Assembly: GCA_009602725.1 (NCBI GenBank)
Contig: WELB01000009.1
Span: 1,105,283 to 1,119,438, forward strand
Origin: Spirogloea muscicola
Lineage: Eukaryota > Streptophyta > Zygnematophyceae > Spirogloeales > Spirogloeaceae
Direction: 5' to 3'
Length of the DNA stretch: 14,156 nucleotides
Shown: positions 1-7,689 of the stretch, piece by piece
Position numbering within the stretch: the first letter of the stretch is position 1
Layout of the letters: each line of letters starts with the position of its first letter
Notes under the pieces: generated by a model
Seen by the model: only the letters and a program-made list of their open reading frames with translations
Told to the model about the DNA's origin: nothing
Database searches by the model: none
Made by a program: the position numbers and the translations under genes

Positions 1-1196
<1,196 letters not shown>

Positions 1197-1197
1197 N

Positions 1198-1551
1198 GGT
1201 GCCAAGGAACTCAAGTACGCGGATCACCCCGAAGGCGACGAGTTTGTCCCACTCGCCGTCGACGTGCACGGAGCCTTTGGGACCAAGTGGCTAGACCTTC
1301 TTCACCGCCTTGCTCGTCGTGCGGTGGCCCGTCGCCAGGGGCAGAACGGCGAGCAGCCTGGCTTCCACGTCGCCGGGTCCCTCGCCCAGGTGTTCAGGAT
1401 GCGCCTCGCCATTTCCCTCCAGCGGTCTCTTGCGTTTGCCGTCCACCTACGTGCCGGCCGCGCCCTGGCGGCTGCCTCCGGGTTTCGTCAGGGCGACGTC
1501 TTCCCGCCCTCTAGCTACTCGGACCTGCACTTGCTGACTCGAGGTTACTGA
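1198..1551 (+). pseudogene. Non-LTR retrotransposon ORF, 3'-terminal fragment (copy 1)
   Basis: One open frame runs from 1201 to the TGA at 1549-1551, about 116 residues. It matches the C-terminal end of the second copy at 10280-10626. Shared strings include KYADHP, DEFVPLAVDV, LARRAVARR, HLRAGRALAAASGF and a final LLTR-x-Y. This segment lies downstream of the reverse transcriptase, zinc finger and endonuclease-like region in copy 2, all of which are missing here because the sequence begins at the N at 1197. The two copies differ at many residues, so they are diverged family members rather than a recent duplicate. The frame is uninterrupted across the point where copy 2 has lost a base. As it stands it is a 5'-truncated fragment with no catalytic part. 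Whether truncation is biological or reflects an assembly break at the N cannot be decided from sequence. Confidence 0.8.
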
Positions 1552-1960
1552 GAGCCTCCTTGTCGTCTTAGCACTTAGTCTTCTGCTTTTTGTGCCATTC
1601 GGCTCCTTTTGACATTGTCCATTCCTTTTGGGCTGGCTCCTCCCAGCCACCAGTCAATTCGGCCGCGCTTTTCTCATGAGGCCGGGGGCAGGGCCCCGAG
1701 AACCTCGATGGTTACTTAAGGAGGAGGGGCGAGCGGTCGGTTGCGGGCTTGGTCTCCCCCCCAAGTCGCCTACACTTGGCATTGTTTACAATTCAACAGC
1801 TGGTTTGCTTTGACCAATTGCATACGTTTGGCTCCGACTCCTTTGCTTCGCGACACCAACGCCTCGTCCTTGGGCTTGACGTTCCTCATTCTTTACACAC
1901 ACAACACAAGAAGAAAGTACAGGACTGTCCAAATCAGAACCTGTAGCTTTCCCCCTGTCG
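1552..1960 (+). mobile_element. 3' untranslated region of LINE copy 1, with conserved hairpin
   Basis: There is no supported gene here. Directly after the stop codon the sequence is pyrimidine-rich. At 1626-1638 it carries TTTTGGGCTGGCT followed by a complementary CCAGCC, so it can form a short hairpin. The same 13-mer occurs in the 3' region of LINE copy 2 (10720-10732, 10783-10795, and inverted at 10931-10943). The stretch after about 1660 has no recognisable match in copy 2. The element's 3' boundary is therefore unknown, and it lies somewhere before the methyltransferase remnant that begins near 1963. Confidence 0.5.
1626..1650 (+). repeat. Hairpin in LINE 3' tail (copy 1)
   Basis: TTTTGGGCTGGCT is followed a few bases later by CCAGCC, giving a stem of GGCTGG with CCAGCC. 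In R2-like elements the reverse transcriptase recognises structure in the 3' end of its own RNA. A similar role here is an inference from conservation of the motif in both copies. Confidence 0.55.
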
Positions 1961-1962
1961 TG

Positions 1963-2760
1963 CTATATCCCACTTGATTTATCTGACGCCACAAATGTTG
2001 GTATCATACGCCGAGGTTGTCTTGCCCGATTGATTGGGTGTTTCGTCACAAAAGGTGGTACCAGTGGAACCCTTCTTCCTGCATCAAGAATAAGCTCAAC
2101 TGTGGCCGCTGGATGTGGCTCCTGATAGTTGATGCAGGACTGCAGAAGCTGCACGGGCGCTAGACTGGGCCAAAAGTCCTCTTTCTATCGGCGAGCGAGC
2201 TAACTCTGGCAGCATCTAAAATGACATTGGGACCCGTGATTTGCTACAACCTACGGAAATGAATAGCGTCAGGTGCATCATCGGATGGCTCTACATTTTC
2301 CACGATGTAAGCCATAGTCTTCTTCTGCTTACTGCGAATTTGCTCAAGTATGTTAAGCATTGGGAAGAAAAGAGCTGAGTGGGCATGACCAAATCCTTCC
2401 CCTCGACCTGCCGGGCTGGACCCCTCGCAAGCAAAGCCTGCTATGACGTTGTCCACCTGGGGACGGCGTTTGATGTACTCGACTTTCTCGGCTTCTCTAA
2501 TATCGCCTGGGAGTAGTGAATCCCAAGTCTCGAACGTAGTTGGAGTCACCAGATGGCTATACCGCTCCCTAAGTATAGACACATGGTGGGCTGCAGCTTG
2601 ACGTGACGCCGGATTGTTGTCAACGTAAATATACTGCGCAATCTTGTACCTGCTGCGCAGCAAACCTGCCAGTCCTGCGGCACTGCCCCCGAACAGCTCC
2701 AGAACTACTAGTCCCTGCTCTCCAGACTCAAAAGGAATTACCCCAGCGTAGAATTTCCTG
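1963..2760 (-). pseudogene. Cytosine-5 DNA methyltransferase-like domain of retroelement
   Basis: Minus-strand translation shows C5-methyltransferase landmarks in the right order. There is an S-adenosylmethionine-binding motif I, ELFGGSAAGL, at 2699-2670. A YVDNNPASR segment follows, as in motif II. Motif IV reads GFACEGSSPAGRG, with the candidate catalytic Cys at 2427-2429. The ENV tripeptide of motif VI is at 2300-2292. The main open frame runs 2663 to 2244 (139 codons) but starts at a TTG; coding sequence clearly extends upstream of it. After a stop and frame change, sequence related to the C-terminal part (QPRRMIPTFV, near the 1963 end) continues in another frame. Pro of the usual PC motif is Ala. 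Methyltransferases inside retrotransposons are known from some algae, for example Klebsormidium and Symbiodinium. The frame changes make this copy unlikely to work. Confidence 0.75.
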
Positions 2761-2974
2761 TCTTCAGCTGGCCCTTAATTCCTCGGTTGACCATCGGAAC
2801 AGTAAATGTCCTGGTTAACCACGCATCATTCACCCACAATGCTGCAGTAGTAGACCAATCAGGTAAGATGGCAAGATACCGCCTGAATTTCTCCTTGACA
2901 GTCAATTCCGCCAAATCTGTGTCACTCAGTCCCTCTGTGGTGAGTGGATTCAGCATCCTGGATGGCTGAAGCAC
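2738..2974 (-). pseudogene. Retroelement polyprotein segment just upstream of the methyltransferase
   Basis: This open stretch encodes a Trp- and Leu-containing segment (KEKFRRYLAILPDW and WVNDAWLTRTFTVP are characteristic strings). It passes into the methyltransferase block after a frame change near 2750-2770, where a different frame reads up to motif I. I do not recognise a domain. By position it joins the Pro/Ala linker to the methyltransferase and is probably its N-terminal extension. It could be a spacer of the polyprotein with no enzymatic role. Confidence 0.45.
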
Positions 2975-3044
2975 TGCTCGTAAGAACTCGGGTGAAATCT
3001 CTCGCTTCAGTCCACCTGGTACATTCGCGACGGTGGTGCTGCAG

Positions 3045-3105
3045 TAGGGGGTGCAGCAGCAGCAGCAGTAGTAGCAACAGCAGCAGCAGCAGCAGCAGGT
3101 GGTGG
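3045..3105. repeat. CAG/CTG trinucleotide microsatellite
   Basis: The plus strand reads nearly pure CAG repeats interrupted by TAG and CAA units. On the minus strand this would be Leu, Ala or Cys runs depending on frame. It lies within the low-complexity linker of the retroelement and probably arose by slippage of the neighbouring Ala/Pro-coding repeat. Confidence 0.85.
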
Positions 3106-3185
3106 AACATTGACTGGTGGAGCATCAGCCGGTGGAGCATTGGCTGGTGGGAGCATCAGTTGGTGGAGTAGCAACTGGCAGTGAT

Positions 3186-3245
3186 GCAGCAACTGGAGGT
3201 GCAGCAACTGGTGGTGCAGCAACTGGAGGTGCAGCAACTGGAGGT
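3186..3245 (-). repeat. 15-bp tandem repeat, four units, coding Pro-Pro-Val-Ala-Ala
   Basis: The 15-base unit GCAGCAACTGGAGGT is present four times head to tail on the plus strand, the second unit with one change. Weaker related units continue at 3107-3180. On the minus strand it reads as a PPVAA pentapeptide array within an open frame (3355-3125) that begins with an acidic KHLEEGLEGTEEPTEEEL segment. This gives a flexible linker between the protease and methyltransferase blocks of the retroelement. Confidence 0.8.
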
Positions 3246-3519
3246 GCAGCAGCGGCTCGAGGTGTCACATCTTCCATCAGCTCTTCCCTCAGCTTCGCCA
3301 ACTCCTCTTCCGTCGGCTCTTCTGTGCCCTCTAGACCCTCCTCCAAATGCTTCATTCGCTTCCAATTTCCACATCATCATCTGTGATTGGCACACCAGTA
3401 TTTGCCTCAATCTGCATTCGTACAAGATTTCATCAAAGGTAACAGAACGATATTAGTACCAGAAATTAGCCAATGACCTACACCAAGCTGATTCAGAGTA
3501 GAACCCATACTTCAAATTA

Positions 3520-3896
3520 TGGGCACCAACAAATGAGTTCCTAACAAAATGTCATAAGTTCTGGCTTTGGTAATCATGCAGACCACTGACAAAGTAGTAC
3601 GTCTGTCAGGAACATTGGAATACAACGTAATTTGCACTGGTTATTTGGTTAGTCCGACGTTACTGTCAGTACCACCAGTAGCAGTCTTGATCTTGATGTC
3701 ACTGAGAAACTACATCACAAGACTGTAGACCCAATTGAGTGATCATACTCCGACCCAAAAGGACCGGTTGAGCTCCTGTTTCTAACAAAGCAATAGTGGG
3801 CCTGATTGCATTGACCTTCAATATGCCTGAACTATCGTCTAGCATCGTCACTGAAGAGAACTGTTTCTTCCTTTCTTCCAACGACCTGAGAGGCAC
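3520..3896 (-). pseudogene. Retropepsin-like aspartic protease domain of the retroelement
   Basis: The minus-strand frame from 3896 contains ALLETGAQPVLLGRSMITQLGL, which aligns with the active-site loop of gypsy-type proteases (normally LLDTGA or LLDSGA). The codon at 3782-3780 is GAA, so the catalytic Asp reads as Glu. The frame ends at a stop near 3699. About 150 bases further on, in another frame, a YDILLGTHLL segment matches the second hydrophobic ILG landmark of retropepsins. A stop (TAA) also falls between the two halves. The fold is recognisable but the enzyme is dead by three criteria: active-site change, frame change and internal stop. It lies between the zinc knuckles and the Pro/Ala linker, as expected for gag-protease order. 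Confidence 0.7.
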
Positions 3897-4038
3897 AATG
3901 TCAAAAACACTTGACTGAGCCTTGTTCTCCGCATAGGTTGCTTACAGGTGCAGTCTGCAGATTCTGCATAACCTCAACAGTAGTACTGGTCAGCATACTG
4001 CTCAGTTATTTTTCAGTCCATCCTAAAGTCGTTGAAGC

Positions 4039-4290
4039 TTAGAACATGTGCTGTGTACAACCTGTCCAACAGCTTCCAGCTGACAATGTGCAGTCAACAC
4101 TAAGTGAAGCAGGATCAGCAGCCTTTGGCCCTGTGGACTTCGCAACAACCCGAGGCTGAGATAGAGGAATGTCAAGCTGAGTTGCCTTCAATTTGAAACT
4201 TGCTGGATACCCAGCATTACCAGTCCTAGCAAGCTGCTGCAAAGCATTTTCACCTCGCTTCATTGGGTTTCTGCTTGCAGTATTAGACAA
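4039..4290 (-). pseudogene. Retroelement gag-protease spacer remnant
   Basis: An 83-codon open stretch follows the coiled-coil-like region on the minus strand. It has no recognisable domain; strings such as SFKLKATQLDIPLSQPRVVAKSTGP are basic and Ser/Thr-rich. Position between zinc knuckles and protease suggests it is linker. It is kept as a remnant only because the neighbouring blocks on both sides are retroelement-derived and lie on the same strand. Confidence 0.4.
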
Positions 4291-4565
4291 CTCCGGAAAT
4301 GCAGCAACAATAGAGGCCAGGTAAGATTACCCATACTTATGAGAAGTCCCTGCTGCATACTGAGCCCATACAGTCCTGCAAGGTCATCCTCATCCTCTTC
4401 CACATCTGAGTGCACTACAGCCGCTGCGGCTGACTTGGCCCTGGACTTAGCCTCACTAGCAGCCAGCTGTTGGGTTAACTGTTCAAATTGTTTCTGCAAC
4501 TTCTGCATTTTGTCGTCCTCAACACGACCACTGTTAGATGAAGACTTCCCCCATCTCCAATGCAT
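4260..4565 (-). pseudogene. Gag-derived coiled-coil-like segment after the zinc knuckles
   Basis: This open stretch contains a heptad-like, Gln/Lys/Glu-rich segment (MQKLQKQFEQLTQQLAASEA) followed by an Ala run and an acidic DVEEDEDD patch. It starts about 50 bases after the second zinc knuckle but in a different frame, because two stop codons follow the knuckle frame. Its function is unknown; such segments in retroelement proteins are usually oligomerisation linkers. Confidence 0.45.
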
Positions 4566-4815
4566 TCTTATTACCGGACTTGCACAGGCAGCTTATCAGG
4601 AAATTTCTTCCAACATTGCGTGTCTACGTGTCCTGTTCTGGTGCAGTGAGCACAAGTGGCTCCTGCAGTCTGATGTCGAGCAGCACACTTTTTAGAAATA
4701 TGTCCAACCTTACCACAATTGTGGCAAGTCACAGCTGGACGAGGCTTGTAATGGTCCTGTACCTGTGTTACGTCAGAAATTGCTACATGTGCCTTTGGAT
4801 TTCCTGTGTTAGATC
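4563..4815 (-). pseudogene. Gag nucleocapsid with two CCHC zinc knuckles
   Basis: On the minus strand the frame reads a basic lead (YKPRPAVT) and then CHNCGKVGHISKKC at 4726-4685 and CAHCTRTGHVDTQC at 4654-4613. Both match the C-x2-C-x4-H-x4-C zinc knuckle of retroviral and Ty3/gypsy nucleocapsids, which bind the element's RNA. All eight metal ligands are intact. The frame continues through WKKFPDKLP and stops at two consecutive TAA codons. Upstream it is open for about 30 codons and then is broken by stops, so the join to the gag N-terminus is lost. The open stretch holds no useful ATG. Confidence 0.85.
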
Positions 4816-4933
4816 GACTAGCTGTGGACCTGCCAGCTTTTCAACATCACTGGCGGACTCAGGGACTGGTTCCCACATTGACAAAACCTCATCTCATAAT
4901 CCGCGCATACATAAAACCCGCATCCCCGGTGAA

Positions 4934-5290
4934 CTACTTCGCTAGTAGAGTAATCTCCGACTCCCTGCTGACCTGACAACCATGCATGTCCAGTTGACAC
5001 AACCCTGCTAGGAAATGGGTTTTCACTTCAGATAAAGTAGCGCGGCTATGAGTACCTTGGAATATCGGTAAGTCTCCAGATGCCATGTTGAAGTTTTTTC
5101 TGAAGCGTGTTGATGTTGAGATCTCGCTTGAGCTACCTGCTTCCACACGTGATTCAACAACAGCAGTACCAGTTGGCTCAGCGGCAAGATCTATGTCTGT
5201 CGAAGCAATTTCACCTTCAGGCTCCAGATTGACGATGTTGCCTGACCTAAGTCTCATGCAATAGTAGCTGAGAAATTGATCACAACTCAA
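4934..5290 (-). pseudogene. Gag-like N-terminal region
   Basis: A 118-codon frame starts with Met and includes MRLRSGNIVNLEPEGEI, an Arg-containing start seen in gypsy-type gag proteins. An Asp/Ser-rich segment follows, then DLPIFQGTHSRATLSEVKTHFLAG, which looks like the start of a gag capsid-like helical region. Just past its stop codon the same frame reads FTGDAGFMYARI, consistent with a continuing gag broken by a single stop. Similarity of this N-terminal part is weaker than for the zinc knuckles, and assignment rests partly on its position directly upstream of them on the same strand. Confidence 0.55.
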
Positions 5291-5569
5291 TCAACAGCTG
5301 ATTTATATTACCGGCAACAGTCCAACTCAGAGATAGCAGTCGCGCCTGTGTGCATGTTTGAGATTATGTATCAGAGAAGTAGGACATGGGCAGGCCAGCA
5401 TTACCCAAACTCTGACAACTCCGACTGAGTATCTCAGCTGACATTTTTGCAATTATCTACTACTTGCCTTCTGAGTTGTGCACAAGAAGTTGTTCAAAGT
5501 CAAGGCCACAACATGGACATGCAAAATGTCCTCAAGCAAATTGTGTCAAAATGGTACCCGCCATGCAGG

Positions 5570-5703
5570 CAAATAAGTTTTCTGTGCGAGTCCCATCTCG
5601 AACAAAGCCTCTGCCTGCACCGACTTTCTAGTAAGAATAGACATCGTACCTGCATGAAGGCCTGGAATAAAGCATATTATAGATGGGGTATGCGGGGTAC
5701 GCC
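5570..5703. repeat. Direct repeat, copy 1 (~130 bp)
   Basis: From CAAATAAGTTTTCTGTG onward this copy matches copy 2 (5832-5963) almost base for base to AGATGGGGTA, then drifts but still ends in GTACGC. Differences are few, such as GCGAG against GTGAG and CTTTCTAG against ATTTCCAG. Start-to-start distance is about 262 bp. The unit is not a known tRNA or rRNA, and no similarity elsewhere in the window was seen. Confidence 0.85.
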
Positions 5704-5728
5704 AATATAAAGCTCTAGTAGGGATGGT
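5704..5728. repeat. Left arm of a 25-bp perfect inverted repeat
   Basis: This arm begins AATATAAAGCTCTAG and ends GGGATGGT. Its exact reverse complement is at 6223-6247. It begins immediately after direct-repeat copy 1. Weaker matching (7 of 9) continues outward on both sides. Confidence 0.9.
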
Positions 5729-5831
5729 ATGATGATACAGGGCTGCAAGAGCGCAGATTTAGTTGAAGTCGTACCCCACTTATGCATAGGTAGGGCTCAT
5801 ATAGTGGGTGAACCTGCTATGTTTTGGGCCA

Positions 5832-5963
5832 AATAAGTTTTCTGTGTGAGTCCCATCTCGAACAAAGCCTCTGCCTGCACCCAATTTCCAGTAAGAATAG
5901 ACATCGTACCTGCATGAAGGCCTGGAATAAAACATATTATAGATGGGGTACGTTGAGTACGCT
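5832..5963. repeat. Direct repeat, copy 2 (~130 bp)
   Basis: Second copy of the unit at 5570-5703, same orientation. It lies inside the segment bounded by the 25-bp inverted repeat, whereas copy 1 lies just outside it. Similarity stops at TTTTCCTCC. Confidence 0.85.
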
Positions 5964-6222
5964 TTTCCTCCTTATTCTATGTACTTCTCAAATATTACCA
6001 AATGGAGCACGGAGTACGGCCATGAAGGCCCATAGAGGGATGGATACCCTACCACCATCATTCAGTTATTGACATTCTTATGAGCGTAATCTGTACTCCG
6101 TACTCCATAGATAGGATATCTAGCGATATTGAGCATGCCAGTGCGGAATCCTACGTGCGGATGGAGTCAGGATGCAAAAAAAGAGCGGGGCGTGGTCCTT
6201 TTTTATCCTTTTAGTTCGGTCC

Positions 6223-6247
6223 ACCATCCCTACTAGAGCTTTATATT
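6223..6247. repeat. Right arm of the 25-bp perfect inverted repeat
   Basis: Exact reverse complement of 5704-5728. Together they bound 544 bp, a size typical of non-autonomous DNA transposons (MITEs). No convincing target-site duplication was seen in the immediate flanks. Confidence 0.9.
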
Positions 6248-6619
6248 TGCTTACCCTATCCTATAAGCTATATATGGAGAAAAGAGGATATACAACTCAT
6301 TTAGATTTATCATTGCCATATTAGGTTGTACCTCACCGTAACCAAGGAATAATACTTTTCTTAAAGGATTGATTGCTACTTGCAGCCATGCTAGCATGCT
6401 GCAACCATGCTCGATCTCGTCCTCTTTAAAGCGTAGTCTGAGTGGCTACAAGAAGAGGGCTATTCTCATACCTACTATAGTTTTCAATCAGTGCGCTTAT
6501 TGTGCACATTATTGTGCTGATCTTAAGAGAGAGCATATGAGTCAAAGGGCGAGGGATCGCAAGACAGAGGTGGGCTTCTCAGTTATCGTAGACGACAGCA
6601 TCAAGAAATAGTACTGCTC

Positions 6620-7171
6620 TTAAGTGTTATTCTTTATATAGTTGAATACACGTGTAAGCTCATAATACCCGCCTGTAGTAAGTATATCTAAATTCCATCT
6701 CTCTCTTGGTGATATATCTATTGTTTCTGCGCATTGTGGTTGTGCATGAGGATCAATCACGTACTGCTTGTCTATATAATGTGTGCGAAGAAGTTTGCCA
6801 AACGCACTAACACCGTATAGTCTATCTAGAGTGCATTCGTCCCGCAAGTCCCTCAGCCTCCTCCTGATCTGTCTATCGGCTTCTTGCCTTGCAGATAGGG
6901 ATTGTAGTTTGCTTGGCTCCTCTATCTCCAGTATGAAGACGGGTATGTTGTCCAAAAGTACCATATACTCCAACACAAAGTTTTCAGAGTCTCTCGACTG
7001 AGGCACTGGAAGAGACCGAGGTACAACTGCAAAGTCGCTGTCCCAAGGGAACACATAAGACAGCAGCATATTGTACGGCCCAGAGAAGTTATTCTCTCCC
7101 GGGTATGAGGGGACGGCATAGAACCGATCGACGACCTCTTGAGGCCACATCACGCTGATTGCTGCGCACAT
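6620..7171 (-). CDS. Hypothetical protein, fungal-type family, possible PD-(D/E)XK-like fold
   Basis: This is an intact 183-codon frame from ATG at 7171 to TAA at 6620, without introns or breaks. Segments I associate with hypothetical proteins widespread in fungi are, in order: a GPYNMLLSYVF start, VPVFILEIEEPSKL in the middle, EADRQIRRRLRDL, LYGVSAFGKLLRTHYID, YVIDPHAQP, and a closing RWNLDILTTGGYYELTRVFNYIK. The beta-strand FILEIE after an acidic region resembles the core of PD-(D/E)XK nuclease-like folds. However, the lysine expected after the second acid is Glu here, so activity is doubtful. No signal peptide or membrane helix is seen. It lies in an AT-rich island between two retroelements, which fits horizontal transfer or a mis-joined fungal contig as well as an old host gene. 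No promoter or polyadenylation signal was evident. The function is unknown. Confidence 0.6.
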   Translation of the reverse strand: MCAAISVMWPQEVVDRFYAVPSYPGENNFSGPYNMLLSYVFPWDSDFAVVPRSLPVPQSRDSENFVLEYMVLLDNIPVFILEIEEPSKLQSLSARQEADRQIRRRLRDLRDECTLDRLYGVSAFGKLLRTHYIDKQYVIDPHAQPQCAETIDISPRERWNLDILTTGGYYELTRVFNYIKNNT

Positions 7172-7640
7172 AATGCAGGGTAATTCAAGAACAACAACAC
7201 CTCAGTCAGTTGAATTGACCAGAAATAAGAAGGAAATCGAAGAGATTGATGTCTGAAAGGAAGCAACAGAAGTGAATGCCAGTGATAGAGGATTAGAAGC
7301 CGATGAGCAAGCAAGCAAGCAAAGAACGAACCAGAGACGCCAAGCAGGTTGAAGAAGCCAAGCAGCGCGCGCGGCAGGAAGAAGACTAGCAGCGCACCCA
7401 GCAGGAATGGAAGCAGACAGTAGAGATGGAAAGAGCAAGCAAAGCGTCCAATAATGGAGCTCTGTACCCCGAGGCCATGCCCGTGGAGGGGGCGACAGCT
7501 CATGGTAGGATAAAAGCGGCGCACCGGTGTGGCGTCTATAGCGTCTATGGCGTCTACGAAACAGGCTGGTATTGGATGCCACCCCCCCGCTGTCTCCTTC
7601 GACTTTGCCGAGCACAAGGAATTTCCTTAAGGTGGACAAA
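7172..7640. other. Spacer between the 183-codon ORF and LINE copy 2, no supported gene
   Basis: It contains an AGCA-type microsatellite at about 7305-7322 and three 9-bp tandem units (GCGTCTATA, GCGTCTATG, GCGTCTACG) at 7532-7558. Open frames that cross it on the minus strand read through into the GC-rich LINE and have no coding character of their own. The upstream part would hold the promoter of the minus-strand ORF, but no TATA or CAAT box stands out. Confidence 0.5.
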
Positions 7641-7689
7641 GCCCCTCCTAAACCCCAGGCCGCCGCNCCGCCGTCAGCGTCGCTGCCGG

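Larger units (their letters stand above)
1963..5290 (-). mobile_element. Degenerate Ty3/gypsy-like LTR retrotransposon carrying a DNA methyltransferase domain
   Basis: Read on the minus strand, the order is: a gag-like N-terminus (5290 to 4934), two CCHC zinc knuckles (4726-4613), a coiled-coil-like Gln/Glu/Lys-rich stretch (about 4565-4400), a retropepsin-like protease (3896 to about 3520), a Pro/Ala-rich repeat linker (about 3355-3107) and a cytosine-5 methyltransferase-like domain (about 2974-1963). Several frameshifts and stops separate these blocks, so no polyprotein can be made. No reverse transcriptase, RNase H or integrase is visible. No LTR pair, primer binding site or polypurine tract could be identified, so the outer ends are only the ends of recognisable coding sequence. 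On the 3' side it abuts the tail region of a plus-strand LINE. Confidence 0.75.
5291..6619. other. AT-rich intergenic island with repeats, no supported gene
   Basis: This stretch is visibly AT-richer than the flanking LINE and OTU exon 1. It holds a pair of ~130-bp direct repeats, a 25-bp perfect inverted repeat, the motif GTACTCCGTACTCC at 6093-6106 and a 12-bp palindrome CATGCTAGCATG at 6388-6399. Short open frames at 5447-5710 and 5824-6072 are simply the two direct-repeat copies read through, and the one at 6369-6611 has no coding character. The 5' LTR of the minus-strand retroelement might lie in its left part, but no second LTR copy exists in the window to test this. Confidence 0.6.

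Noticed and set aside
5350-5380. TGTATCAGAGAAG resembling a tRNA-Met primer binding site
   Set aside because: It is on the plus strand, whereas the neighbouring retroelement is on the minus strand, so it cannot prime that element. No LTR end precedes it.
5570-5963. tRNA-derived SINE: TTCGAGAT on the minus strand of the direct repeats looks like a Pol III B box
   Set aside because: The match is incomplete, no A box lies at the right distance, and the flanking bases do not form a T stem.
6369-6611. 80-codon plus-strand ORF
   Set aside because: Composition is not protein-like, there are no motifs, and it lies in AT-rich repeat sequence. Chance is the simplest explanation.
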